Under the pieces are notes generated by a model. It worked only from the letters and a program-made list of their open reading frames with translations, did not search any database and was not told where the DNA came from. Of a DNA stretch of 64,000 nt, positions 12,221-26,300 are shown piece after piece. Position 1 is the first letter of the stretch; each line of letters opens with the position of its first letter. This DNA is from Todiramphus chloris collaris (lineage: Eukaryota; Chordata; Aves; Coraciiformes; Alcedinidae). Both the position numbers and the translations under genes were made by a program. Where the stretch lies: the NCBI GenBank assembly GCA_025345505.1, contig JANVCC010000048.1, positions 1,782,037 through 1,846,036 on the forward strand, in the 5' to 3' direction.

Positions 12221-14232
12221 GGTACAAGACAACCCCGTGTTCCAGTTTCTTCTGCTAGCTTCAAGGTATGGCTAAACAGCAAAGCACATTCCAGTGCAGA
12301 GATACTTGTCTGAGTTACAGAAAGCGTGATTCTCTTAGAGTGGCAAAAAAGTCTCCCCAAGACAAGATGCAGTATGACACTGATGCATTTGTGATGCTTC
12401 TACTTTTGTGACTAACCTGTCCAGCAATGCACTCCGTGGTGCGGACATACCTGGAGTTAATGAATATTTGTAGGGAAACAGAGCTGTGGCTTTGAAGAAC
12501 ATCATACAAAGGCCCATGAAGACGTGAAGCATCCCACATACCCTTTATGGCTTTAAACATTGCACAGTAAATAAAATCACATCACTGAGTGGCCTGAGTA
12601 TTTCTAGGAATACCAGTTTACTGTGTGCTGTCCATTCTCAGCACTAAGCAACACTATGGAAAAAATAGTATGTGATCAAAGATGGTATTCATTAGTTAAC
12701 AATTAGCCAACAATCATCAGTCTTGAATTTTCTGTGTGCTTGGTTTTGTATAGCAGCTAAAAATCTCTTAACTTAGTTTCATGGACTATAATGAAAAGTT
12801 AGGTATCTAGTGAGTATTTCTGTAAATGAGACAGGAGCTGTGAGAAATACCCTACCTGTCAGTCTGGGAAAGAACTAATTCAGAAGGAAAACGACTGAAT
12901 TATGGAGAAACATCCTGAAGAGTCAAAGCCAAGACTGCAGAGACTCTGTAAACCTTCCTGGCTGTTACAGATCCAAAGGGAATGACAAATCAAAAGCTAG
13001 CACAGGCCTCTCAACTTCAGATGTGAGACAAGAAGGTTTGGACACTCAGTGATCAGTGAACACTGCCCAGTACACAAGCCCATTCCTTAATTAAAACTAT
13101 TCCTGTATGCCAAGGGAGAGGGCACCATGTGCTTGAGCTGGCAGCTAACTTTAACCAATAGATTGTCAGGTTCTCCCTATACAATATTTTGTTAAACAAC
13201 TAGAACGTCGTGGTTGAAAGGACTGAAAGTTTCTTCCCTTTGCACCCTTCAGCAGAGGGGAACACTCATTGTCCTGTGGGGCACCAGCCAGCTCAGTTTT
13301 CCCATGTCCATTAAAGCTCTTGCGCATCTGCTCAGAATTAAAAGTTATAATTTACAGCTAAATATATATATGTGTTTGTCAACTATGTATTTATTAATTG
13401 TAGTTGTGTTTAAAGGCTATGACTGAAGATCAAAATCTTCTTGCCTGAAGGACTTCACACGGAAATGAAAGGACAGTCTTTGAGTCTTTGTCCCCAGACT
13501 AGCCAAGTGAAATCCAATTAAAATATTTCCCCATCATGAACTATAAGTATGATTAAGCAATGCTTTAAAATAAACATAATGAAAACATTATCCTTTATTT
13601 TCGATTGTGGTTTTCCAATTAAATCAGGGCATAACCTATTTGACAATTAGAATGCAATGATGCCTGTCCCTAGTGGTAAATAAATATGAGTTTGACTTTG
13701 GTAAGATGAAAGCTTTTGTTTTTAAGCTGTTGAGGCACATACGTGTTTGGACCCAGGCTGACACCAAATACATCCATCTGGAATAAATATCCCACATGCT
13801 GAATGAAAGTCAAGTGTGAGGTGTTCCCCGTTGGCAAAGTTCAATACAAAAGGAAGGGAAAAGGGGCCAATATTTTCAGGGATTTTGAGCTGTGCAAGCA
13901 ATACTCCATGTAATAGCAGCTGAAATCAGAAGGCAGAGTGCTGAATGACACAGGGTGGCAGCACAGATCAGCAATACTGCCTTCTACCAATTGAAAGGAT
14001 CATAAATCCCTCATGTCCTCCTTGCAGAAATCTGTGATTTTTATTTGGGCTATTTTGTTCATGCCTTATTATCACTATATGATCATTTGCTTAAAGGTTG
14101 TTCACCTTAAATTGGGTTGAAGTCAAGCTAACCTCCTATGGCTCGGTCTAGCTCTGAATGAAATCATTACTGGGTGAAGACACGAGCTCCTAGAGAATGC
14201 TTGTTTTGGAGTGGGTGAAGTTAGGCATCCCA

Positions 14233-14301
14233 GGTGAAATCCTGACATTGTTGAAATCAAATGAGTGGTTTGTTACTGACTTTCATGACACCAGGATTTC
14301 C
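14233..14301. repeat. Ancient palindromic repeat relic (GAAATCCTG ends)
   Basis: The left arm starts GTGAAATCCTGACATTG and the right arm ends CACCAGGATTTCC; each is an imperfect reverse complement of the other. The inner parts (TTGAAATCAA and ACTGACTTTCATG) resemble the 'CCATTGAAGTCAATGG' core of an old interspersed repeat that I recall as common in reptile and turtle DNA. I cannot name the family with certainty. Confidence 0.5.
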
Positions 14302-15875
14302 ATGCTAGGCTAGGATTTTCAGGAAATCAAAGGAAAGGACAGGGAGATTGAGGCATTTAAATCATTTAGTCACTTAGATTTGAAGACAGTGTTACAGAGG
14401 AGTGGTGTAGCTTGTTGGAAAATCCTAATCCCAAATCCACATTCAATCACTTGCCTAACTGACCCGGTTCCTTGGGGTTTTGCACGTTTGCACTGCCTGT
14501 TAATTTAATGCAAATACATTGAGGAAAGCATGTAACATCACCTTGTTAGTGGACTTTCTATAACTTAAAGGGCTTCAGTTTACAAATGTAACATATTGTT
14601 TTAACCTCCTTGTATTCCCATTGTGTAATGATATCCCCAAGGTAAAATGAAGCTATCATTTCCAGCAGAAGCAAGCTCAATATTTCTTTCTCCATAGCTA
14701 GTATACAGAAATTTGGGTTAATTCCTGTATTCGTATCAGCTGCCTTGTGCATCTGGGTTTCCATCCCGCAAATGCATCTCCTTAATGCCAGTTCTTCCAT
14801 TACAGTCACATGAAATTATTTCCATGTTTAAGGTGCACGTTAGCAGTGTCAAGGTCCTTAGGCAATGCGCTGTGAGATAGTGCTCTCCGAATTCTGTGAC
14901 TCAGTCGGGTGTAATAAAGGAATAATGACCTTGCATTTTCATGTCACAATGGCAGCATTGCTTTAAATTAATCCGTTGTATTTATTTTCTCAGGAACAAA
15001 AATCTCATTTAATAGTAATCTAGGAAAAGCGTTTTTTTCTTTCTTTAGTCATTTGTTCTTTTATGTGCATTCAGCTCTTGTCCATTCTGAAAGACTCTAT
15101 AGTAACTGGAGATACAATGAAATTATGACATCTCGAGAGAAAAGAGGCTGAAATCTGAACAAATGAGAGAAGAAAGGATTTTTAGCCACTCTTTTTACTC
15201 GTTTTGACTGACATCTACTGAGCAGCAGTGTCAACTAAACACTATATGAGAAAATAGCTTTTAGTTCTTCTTGATAGAGCTAACACTGAATGTAGGTGCT
15301 TTATTACACATTTTATTTCTTGTCTTCTGAATTAAAAATCAAAACACTTCACCCATCCTTTAAAATGCTGCAGTGAAGATAAAGGTCAAGTGCTTTATCT
15401 TCATATAAAGATGATTACAATAATCTCCTTACGCATTCCCTTAAAAAGTTGACTTCTCAGCGCCCTCCATATCTTTCTTGCAGTCCTCCTTTGCTTCTGG
15501 ACACCCTTGTTTCATTCCCATTTGCTGGGAATGCACACAAGCACATCGCTTTTGTCCAAATGGCTGCACATGGCGCCCACTGTCATTAGATATAGTGAAG
15601 ATAATAAACGAAAAATAAGTTAGCTAGAAGCAGGAAGGGTTCTGCGACAAGTTGAGGCAATCTGTGTCAATGTCAAAAGGAGGAAGGACATTTGCACAGC
15701 ATACATTATGCAGCTCTAAACACTTCCTGGAATATACATGCTGAGCACATAGTACTTATGATAGAGGTTGTAAGGGGATTTTTAACTTTTATTCCTCGGG
15801 GCTCCATCCTGCAATGTGGTGTTGAAAGGCTGCCACTCCTTCTGAAATCATGAAAGCGGTGGCAAAATACTCGCC

Positions 15876-15945
15876 GATTTAAATTAGTATAGATCCATTG
15901 AAGTCTTCCTCCTTATTCCAGTAACATCTTACACCAGCCGAAACC
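15876..15945. repeat. Ancient palindromic repeat relic (CCATTGAAGTC core)
   Basis: GATTTAAATTAGTATAG is followed by ATCCATTGAAGTC and then CTTACACCAGCCGAAACC. The order (GATTTACACCAG-like arm, CCATTGAAGTC core, TTACACCAGCTGAG-like arm) fits the same old palindromic family as the copies at 31,681 and 38,024. Confidence 0.45.
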
Positions 15946-18900
15946 TTAGTCCTTAGAAGAAAGAACAGTTCCAGAAGTTGTTCAGCCTTTTGCAGTATCA
16001 GATCAGCAGACTTCAACAGCACCAGGAAGCGTATTCCCGAGGGACAGCTGGGATTTTGTACCTCTTGGACACCTGTAGGAACTCTGGTGCTAAGAAAGCA
16101 AATCGCATAACTTGGCAAGGGGGAAAAACCTGAGCACTGATTACGTTTTTAGGAATAATAAGGTGGCATCTGATATTTGAAGGTCTAATCCTGTCATATT
16201 CTGATGTCCTCAGATTAGGAAGTAAATGAATTTTTAAAATAGCCAGGATGGCAAGGGGCAATTACAACCAAATTCTTCTCAGTATTTTTTTCTTTAAAGA
16301 ATAGTTGATCGTTAAAAAGAAATGCCCAAAATAGGTCCAGCTCTATTATCTCACCTCCAAGCAAAAGTACCCAAGATGATTCCAACAGTACATTGGAGCA
16401 CTGAGAATTTTTGTGGAGGTTTGAAGTGCAACGGATGAGCTGACAAATGTAACTCTCACAGTCTGAGCACACCACCAAAACAGCTCCCTGCCTTCTGGAA
16501 AGCAACAGCACGTTTTAGAATAGCCCAGACTCAATTCATATTGATCCACATAAAGAATAATGACCAACCACACTGTTTCAGTAGAATTAATCCAATCTCT
16601 TTCCCTACTTCCCTTGTTGAACCCTCAAGAGAGAATTATAGATTTCTTACACTGTTAGGCTCACTCACTTACTATGTGGCAATGACCTACTTTCTGTTCA
16701 ACACAGAGAGCGCGGGACTCAGAGTGTACGAACATCCAGCACTGGGTTTATGCATATAGTGTTGTGATTGCCAGAGATAAAATCTGACATCCAATAAATC
16801 TTTGATCTTGAAAGGAAACGGTGCTTATTTGCATCTAAGTACTTGCAAGCAATTGCAGGTAATCCAAATGGAGAATCAAAGCCAGAGAAGCTTTTTTTTT
16901 TGCGAGTAATTACACATTTAATAATTCTAGGCAAAAAGCAGTTTGGGTTTGATTTGCTCAGAGAAGCACCGAGGGATGAATTTACACAAGTTTACAAACA
17001 CAGCTTCTGCCCGACTCCCTGTGACCTTGCCTTTGGTCATTGCAAAAGAAATGCTAATTAATGGAGCATAAAGTGGTATTTGTTTGTTCCTTGTAAGTCT
17101 CTTACTTGAGAAGGATGCATCCTGGAGGGGATGTTGGTCTCGGTTATTATAAAAAGCAAATAACACGGCTCCTCAAATGCTACAGTCTTGCACGTGTCCT
17201 GGAAAGAATGGAAAGCCAGGTAATGAATAACAGAAAGGTATGTCTCAGAGGCTTGTGAACTGCAATGTAAACATCATACCTCAGAATTACAGGCACATAA
17301 GCGATATGGTTGACACATGGTACGTTGTGCTTTGTCATGACTTCTTTGGTACAGGGCAAAGTGGTGATAATCCTGCATGCTTTTATGCCAAAAAGGAGAT
17401 TGATTGGCTAGAAGTGTGGAAAATGAGATGCTCCCCCTGTCAGTGAGTGATGCCCTTCATTTGAAGGATCAAAAAATCAAAAATTAATTTTTGAGATTTG
17501 AAAATTTGACTTGAATAGAAGAAAACTTCTGCAAAATTTCTCTGGAGAATATATATATATTTTTTTATGGCAATCTGTTTTTTTATTGAGAAGATCATTT
17601 TAAAATAAACCCCAGTATGTTGCTCAGAAGCACTGGGCAATACCTTGTGACGTGGATAGGACTTTCAGTTCTCTTCTTCAAAACGAATGCAGACTGTGCT
17701 ACCTACAGATTTTGATTGAATTCACATTGCAATGCAGATTTTCATATTTTTCTTTTCAGTCAGCATTCCTCCAGTGTCTTCAGGAGATTTCTGGTGGATC
17801 TGGATATTGCTCACTGTAGATAAAGATACCAGACTGGCTCTAGATGAGTAATTAGGACTCATCTACATGAGAACATTTAGCCAAAGATAGAGTTTAGCTG
17901 CTTGTCCTAGTGTGCACGTCCTGGTTTTCTACTAAAGTGAGCTTGTGAATTGTGGCTGCTCAACAGCGGATGTACATAAAATATGGATAAGTCAGTTCCT
18001 TTATTTTCCTACTGTAATTGAGAAATGTAACTTATTTTCATCTACACAAAAAGAAAGGAACTGAGAAAATGAAAAAAAAAAAAATGATCATTTTGATTTC
18101 TATATAGTCTTATGATAAACTTGAAATCTCAACAAAAACTTACATTTTTACAGATTCTGGAACATTTTAAAAATTATTTTTATTTTCTTTAAATTGCTTC
18201 CTTTCTCATGTTTACCAAAAAATGAAGTTTTACCTTGAAAATGAAAAAAACTCCATAATACATGAAAAACAATACTGCCAAAAGACATTTTCGGTGGCAG
18301 ATCCTTAGATTTGATGTGCGCATCTAACAACGTGTTTATTGAAGTTCAGAGCTGTGCCTCCATAGCTGCTACTTGCCCTGTATTATTTGTCAACAAAATA
18401 CTTCACAGGGCATCAAAGAACAAGATCACCAGTCATTACTGACGTGCCAAGTTTCAAATGCAAGTTCATCTGGATTGTGGGTGATCTCTCTGGGGGAGAA
18501 GTGCTCATATCACTATTTTTCACAGTGTGGTTTTTCACCTTCTCATCATTCGGAATACCTAACCAACTGTACTCGCTCTGTAAAAGTTAATTAGCAGCTA
18601 TTATAACATTCCTTTTACTTTCTGACAAGCTGTATGTATATAATTATAGTTTTACATCCTTTCATTCAGCGCGTTGCATCATCTGAACCTGCATGGTAAA
18701 TGAGAATTATTGTCTCTGTGTTTTCTAGCGATATTAATGTTCAAAGTCACAGCAAAATGTCCTTCATATAAAGAAGTTTAATCCTGGAGTAATTAGGTTC
18801 TTCTTTCATCTTCTCTTACAAGGCAGAAAAGGGAAAAAAAAAAAAAATCTAAACCACTAAAACCAGTCAGTTATTGAATAAGTCTTTCCATGATGACTGC

Positions 18901-20841
18901 AAGCGAACAGATAGACCGCAAACTTTTTGAAACAGTCAAAAAAAAAAATCCTTTCATGTGGTCTGGGTCTCTGAAACCATGTTTGAAAATATGTCATGTA
19001 TGAAATGAATAACGTTGGAAGTTAAGCCTGCTACACTCCACAGCTTTGTTCCTACTGCTTTCTGGGTTGATTGAAAACGATCAGCTGGAAAGACCTGCGT
19101 ACACAGGGAAATGACACAAGTGGCCCTTGCTAAGATATCCCATTTCCCTCTTATTATGCTAATTAAAGAAAATCACCTTCGGTAACGGAAAATGATATAT
19201 CTGTATTGGTTCAATTTACCTAATGTTCCATAGCTGCATAGGCAAGCCATGAAAGCAAATAAAAATATATTCAGCTAGAATTTATCGAGACTGCTCAAGC
19301 AGCGGTCCAGGAGGAGGGCTGAGCTTTACAGTTTATGCTGTTACCAGAGATTTTCTACATTCTTTTTCTAATGTTGTAATACAACAATTACTGACTCTCC
19401 TGATAAGTCTGATTTGATGGAGACAATACCGCAAAGCAACTAATGCCATCTTCTTCCTTTGTCAAAGAGAGAGCCTGTATTGTTTTTTTCAGACTGATGT
19501 AATTCCACTTCTGAAGAACAAGAACAAATAGAAGAAAAATCTCTCCTGCGTTTGCCCCAAGATGCTTAAGGTTCAATGTGTGTCTTTCAAGTTAACAGAA
19601 TTTCAGTCTCAGCTGCCTTAACCCCGATTTAAAGTGAGGAAAATAAGTTATGCTGCAACTACATTATGCAATGTGGAAAATATAATGGCTGTGGTCAGAG
19701 CCATAGTTTTATGTTTCCTGATTAATTTCCAAGCTCTCGTTATGTTTTTGTGATACGCTTCCATGTAATTTCCATTTGGTTTAGGAGACGAGAAAACAGA
19801 GCAAAACATTATGTTGTTATTATAACTGCTATTGAAGGGTTCCCATTTATTTTGAGCATAGAATCGTTCTTTACATCAAATGTGATTTTCTTGATTACAG
19901 TGATCACAGATTATGATCCAGTGGTAACTATGAGAAATCAACATTTTTCAAATGCTGCTGCACAATACTGTATTTTTCGCTAACTTTGTGTGATCGTGAA
20001 CCTAAAAGGTGCAGTACTTTAAGTTTGTTGATTCTATATGGTGACCTGGCTAACTTACAGAGTAATTTGCCTATCTACAGGTGTGTTAAATAAAGGTGTG
20101 TTAAGCTTGGCAACCATTAAGCTTGTTCTGTTTGAGGGAGGATCCCTTTTTCTGCTATACATTAGTATTTTCCCAGCATTATGTGCCTTACAACCCACCA
20201 CCAGCTAATGAATTACAGTGGTAAACTAGTGACACTCCTGTTGTTATTCTTGTTAACAATCCCAGAGCAACTGCTGAGAAAAGTTAAAGTGACTCTTCAA
20301 CTTGTGAGCTGAAGCTCACCTGGGAAGTGCAGGGACTCCCAGTGCTTCCAGCTTGTGAGCTGAGCCCATCATCTGCAGCAGCAGAAGGACCTTCTGCGCT
20401 CCTCGACACCTGGAAAAGATTCAGTTTCCAAACCTCTTAAATCTTAACTTGCTCTGCTTAGATTGCCAACAAGTCAGCCAGTAAATGCCAGTTACAAAGT
20501 GGTTTCCTGTTCAAGGAATGAGGTGCAAGGTGTCAATGGATTTCATAACCAGCCTGGGACAGGTTACACTTTGAGTAGGTTTTAACTGGTAATCAAAGTT
20601 GAAAGATTCTGCCCAGTTGCTAGTTTCCTAAATCATTAAAAGTCCCACCTCTGGGCTAAGTTTACCAGCAGCAGCTTGTATTTTAAGCTAAACGAATATT
20701 TGGAAACTTAATTTAAAGCAAAGTGGCAGCAGACTGAATGAATTAATTCCTTTTGTAGCATTGGCAGAAAAATGGAAACTGGACAAAGTGAAATGTTTTG
20801 GCTTTGCTGGCAAGAGGTTCATAAAGGGGGGGGCGTGTTTT

Positions 20842-20890
20842 TAAATAGAGAGGAGAGGAGAAGGAGAAGGAGGAAAGGGGAGGAGGCAAA
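20842..20890. repeat. Purine-rich (GGAGAA)n-like tract
   Basis: An imperfect run of GAGAGGAGAAGGAG units on the plus strand. The apparent RRRRRRK peptide of the frame over it is a by-product. Confidence 0.7.
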
Positions 20891-23345
20891 AACTGTAGCT
20901 ATTGAACTTCTGCTGTGTTTCTCTCTTGGGGAGAGAATGCTAAGCCCTGGGAAGAGGGGGAACATGCACAGTTCTGCAAAGCCTCAAAAGGGAGAGCGCG
21001 TGCATGTGTATTTGTCTGGGGCAACTCTTGGTTCTTGGCACGTGATCCCCCCCTGTAAGGCACAAACAGACCTGGGCATCCGAACAAGACGATGAACGTG
21101 CAGCAGTTCCAACTACAAGTTGAAAGGCATCTGTGAGAAAAAAAAAGAGTTACAGTCATGTGATTTAGCATAGTAATACCATTTATCCATAAGCTGTGGA
21201 GTTGCTTCTACTCCTTATGTTGTAAATTTTGCTAAAAATAAACCGCTCTGAGGAGAGGGTAAAAAAAGTATACAGAAATTCAAAGCAAGGCAGCAAAGAT
21301 TTGCGAGAGGTTATTTTCTGCTGAGAGAAGTAAATGATCTTATACTGACTTTTAGGTCAAATTGTGCAAGCTTACTGATGTTTCCCCCAGAAGAGATCGA
21401 CTTAATCTCTTACAAAATCTATTTTTAAGATTTCTTATGTTACCCTCTTGAACTTCATTTGGTGTAAAAACTAGTTCTGATAATACCATGAAGACAAAGA
21501 GATATCAAGAGAGAAAAACCTGAGCTCTTTAGTGAGAAGATAGAAATTCATTATTCACAGCTGCATACACACGATTTTGAGTTCTAACAGCCAGCAATTA
21601 GTTTAAACAGTAATACCACCAAGGGAAGCATAACTTAGTTAAAATTTACATTTAAATGAGATCATTTGGAGAAATCAAATGCAGAACAATCTGTTATTTT
21701 TATATAACATTTCATAGTAGATTTTCTTAGTAAGGTGTTCCTCACAATATAGTTTTATTACTTGCCGGTCTGAAATTGCCATGATACATTTGTATGTGTA
21801 AGGGGAAAAAAAAAAGTCTCACTTACCATTAGCTCATTAACAACCTGATGCAGAAAATTATCTCTGTTCAGGAAAGCATATTAACCAAATTTAGCTTAAC
21901 ACTCGTGCTTGGCCCTGCTGAAAGCTAAGCACGTACTTAAGTGTTTTTCTGAACATGAATTGAAATTCTAAATGCGTTTACTTGCTTTCTTCAATCATAT
22001 TCTCAACCTACAGTGACAGAAACTGCTTCTGTTATGAAGCTTTTTGAATTCGTCAGCTATTTTTAATTCTTGTGACCAGTTAAAAACCAGCAATCCATCA
22101 TCCTGTAGCAAGACTTTGTGGAGACATTGATGCCAGACAGGAATCTCTTGTGATTCAACTGTGAATTTCGAAATTAGAACAAAATAAAAATTTGATTCTT
22201 CCTTCCTCTGGGAAGCTCCTGCATTTCAGCCTTCTGGTTTTTAAATCTGAATTTTTGGGCATTATTATACCTAAAATTTTCCACAGCGTAAGAAGTTTCT
22301 AAACAGAAATTCTCGACATTCCCAAGTAAAAATAAATCCGTTCCGTTTTGTTTTGATGTTAAGCAATTAAACTGCATCTGCCAGTGAAGGGACAGTATTT
22401 TATAGGGTTCCTGGAATCTCTTTTTCCCATTTTTGTCTATAGCTGGACTTCTTGTCTGGATTTTGTAACTCAGAATATGTACTTTTGAAGGTCTCTGGAG
22501 AGTAACTGGCCCTCCGTGACAAAAATTTTCCAGCTCTTAGCTTCAATAGGATCCAGGGAAGGAGCAAGGGAAAGCTTTAGGGGCATAGCACTCTGGAAAA
22601 GTAGCTTCCAAAAGATTGGCAGGATAGGACCCTTAACTCCAAACTAGCTGGGGACCACTGCCACCCAGCCTGGAGACAGAAGCAGGTTTCTGTACCAGGG
22701 TCTGTCAAACTGGCAGGTGGCGAGGGCAGCCTGCAGGCACTGACAGGAATGTGACTCTGTGTAGTTTGGCGTCAAAAAAATAGCCAGCCAGGGCTGTCTC
22801 TACTGGAAGGGATGCAAGAGTGTCACAGCTATGTCTTTTCTGCTAAATAAATGGAGTGACTCTATGGCAGAGCAGACCAGAAGCCTGTAATGGATGATTT
22901 CATTACCCACTGAATGAGCGAGTGTTTCACATAGGACACAGAGTAAGATGGGTCCGTGACAGAAAACATTTATATAAAGATATGATGGAAAGGCTAATAA
23001 TGAAAAACAGTTGCATTCACGGAATAAGAAGGTCCAGAACACAAAGGTATCTGAACTGAATTTATATTAATAGTGAAGAGCTCTGTAATCTATTAATTAT
23101 GGAAGAATCTCCTCTTTCGTTTCTTATTTTTATCACTATTCTTTCTTATTTTCCTCTCTTTCTGTTCCACTGCAATGGTTTTTAATACATCAGCGGCGTG
23201 GCATTTTCTGACTAAAAGCTAAACTGGGCTCTTTGAGCTTTCCTCTCACCACTAGACAATGCTAATAAAACCTCTCTTGAAAAGCATGAGGTAAACCTAT
23301 TTTGAGATGGGTAGTTGGATGGGGATCAATAAGGCCTGTGCCAGC

Positions 23346-23363
23346 AAAAAAAAAAAAAAAAAA
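23346..23363. repeat. Poly(A) run of 18
   Basis: Eighteen consecutive A residues. No retroposed sequence is recognisable upstream, so this is not called as a processed-gene tail. Confidence 0.9.
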
Positions 23364-26300
23364 GTGAAGAAACATAACAGTGAATGGTCAAGGCCAAAAA
23401 TGATGTAAATTAATGAAAACTTGGCCCTCCTGAAACCCGAAACCCAGACTAATCACTCATTCCTGATCACTGCGGCAAGCTCCAGTGTAATAAAACAGAG
23501 TTTTAAACAGTCTCGTTTTGACATGTTTATGCATTTGTGATGCACTCTTGTCTCCATCTGAAAACGACCCCCTGGCAGTGTCAGCAGACAGAGAGCCCAG
23601 GCGTGGGATAGGCTTGGAGGCTCTAATGGTCATCTGTCTGCCCTGGTCAAGAGGGAGCGGGGCATTCGAGGGAGCCAGCTCTGGTACCACTTGTGCTGGC
23701 CTCCTACTCCAGTCTCCTGTGTACCCAGCTGTGCCACTTACAGCAAGCACTAAACTTCATGATTAAAAATGTCCCTCTGAGGAATTTTTGCCAGCTGACA
23801 GCAAAGCTCGAAGTGCTATCTTTTGTTGAGTTGCGGACTTGCTGTTAATTACCAGCCAGTCTTTGTTGCAACCTCTTCAGCGTGTGGTTTCAGTGTTTGT
23901 TTTCTTCCTTTCGGACAGATCCTTGCGTAGAACCACAGCTTTTTTTTTTCTCTTCATTCTAGGCAGAGTGACATCTTGTCAGGTTTTATTATAACAGTTG
24001 CCAACGGTTTTAGCTCAGAGTTAGCGGAAACATGAATTTGAATAAGTTCTCAGGCATTAGCATTTTCTTTACGCAGCACAGACATGTTATACCACCAGGC
24101 AGTCAGGCTGGGTGGAGTTATGTGTAATAAATATTTGGCTACTTGTCTTGCTCAGTTGATACCAACTGAGCAAACTTCCAAGTGTGAAAATGCTGCGGGA
24201 TGGATGATTCATTCGGTTTTGGGGCCCGACAGCCTCCTGGCTTTAACGGGCTTTGGATCAGACCCTGAGCTTCCAGCAGACCTTCAGATAGCCCTTCTGC
24301 TGAGCATCTGTGGAAGGGAGGGGGTGAGCTAAATGAGAATTACCTCCTTGCTATGAGGGGACTTTGCTGCAGATTGTTCATATGAAGAAAAATCATCTGA
24401 AATACTGAAATCACAAATACTGGCTTCTAAACCAGAGTGGAGCTTCCTTTGTTATGTAAGCCAAAAAAAACCCCAAAAAGGCTTTCTACTCCCTTGCCAG
24501 TGGAGCCAAATGTAACTTGAACTTTCTGGCCCCAAATCTGCAAGCAAAAATATATCTTGACTATCTTCAGCTTCTCCTGTAGTGAAGTATATTGACACAG
24601 CCCAGCTTCGAGAGAAACCTGACCTGGGCAGGAGCACACTGTTTCCTTGCATACAAACATCCACCTCTCTTGCCCAAGAAGAAGTATTTGGCCTTATAAG
24701 AACAGTGGGTGAGGTAAGCATAGGCTAGACCTGTAGATTGAGGACTTCACACCCATCAGAGTTAGTTGGATACAAAGGTAGATTTGAAACCCTGCACATG
24801 ATTTCAGTAGTATGACCAGTGTTGCCCATAAGGGATAAATCAGTCTCCAGAACTGGACTTAAATTTTTCTTCATTTTTTAGAAAGTGAAAACTGAAGCTG
24901 CAGAAGGAACCACTTTTAGGGTGTTTTGCCTTTTGAAGAGCTTTCACAAATGAAAGTACCCTGCTGCAATGTTTTTAAAACAAAATGAGTCAAACCGTCT
25001 TCAGTTGTCTAAACGGAGGATGAAATTTGTGCAGCTGCTTGGTTCTTAGAAACTGTCAAAATTGTGAAATGGAAAGCAAAATTTTCAGGTCTCAGTTGAA
25101 AATCATGAGAATTCATATAGCATTGACTTTTTTTTTTTTTTCCTTTCATGACTCTCACTTCTTAGCTCTTCTATAATCATGAAGTGAAACTCAGCATGCA
25201 TGCCATCATACTTCAGAAAACAAGCTATATATGTCAAAGAAATGCCATTGCGATGCAGAAAGGATCTGGTTTTCCACTGTTCCTTGCTAGCAGTTTAAAG
25301 AAATTCACCCTATCTCTGCTGTCATTGAGCATGAAAAGTTCATGTTTGTCTTTTCCCAGTCAAAGCTGTGCTGGGACAGGTATGGATAGATTCTGCTAAC
25401 GAATCCAACTGCGCTGAGGGTAGAGCAGCTGAAGAGCAGGAAAGTTTTTTCCTCTTCTGGGAAATGATGCCCTGACTTCAGCAAATTCATGCCTGGGTCA
25501 GGGTGGGGACGTCCAAATGACTCAGAAGTGAGCAAGGACACTTGATGGTGAAGGACACAAGATGGTGAAGAAATGCAAATATGATCTTCACTTGTCTTCC
25601 TTCAGGGAGGTTTGCCTCTTCTGAACTCTCCCAGGGCCATGTGGAAACACCACGATCAATGCCAGGCCGTGTACTTGTGGCAATTCCCAAGCTCGTTTCT
25701 GCTTCAGCAAATAAGAACTTGGTCCATGGCCTGACACGGAGTGTGTTGTTGAATGGTAATTGAGGCAGAGATTAACTCGGGTTAGATTCTGTTTCTCACT
25801 CCTGGGTTTACTTTTTATTACCTATTTGAAGTGTAAAATAAACTGGACATGTTCATTAAGAGTTTTAGCCAATGCCTGGTGTACCTTGGCTTTCATTTGT
25901 TGTGCGCGTTGATCAAACAGACAAATGGAAGCTACTGGTGATCTAAGGCATTAATGCGTCCCAGGATTGTACTGCTGCTATAAACCATATTATAATCCAT
26001 GTTTCGTGTGGAAGCTGAGATCCTGGACTGAATTGCAGTTTTACTGTTCAAACACAGTGCGTTCTCTGTCATTTATAATGCAACGGGACAACTGCGGAGC
26101 AAGAAAATAAATAAATATATGCTGTTACTTGTAGGCAACTGGAATATTTATCTATTTCAGTTTGAAAAGGTGTCTCAGGCTGTGATTTAAGAGGGAAATG
26201 ATTGCAATAAATCAAACGAAGCAAGGGCCTAGATTAAAGATGAGAAAGCTAACATAGCCAAGATAAATGAATTTGGGGAAAGTTACTTATTTGTGATATT

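Noticed and set aside
23346-23363. Poly(A) run as a processed pseudogene tail
   Set aside because: Upstream sequence resembles no known mRNA, and no target duplication is seen.
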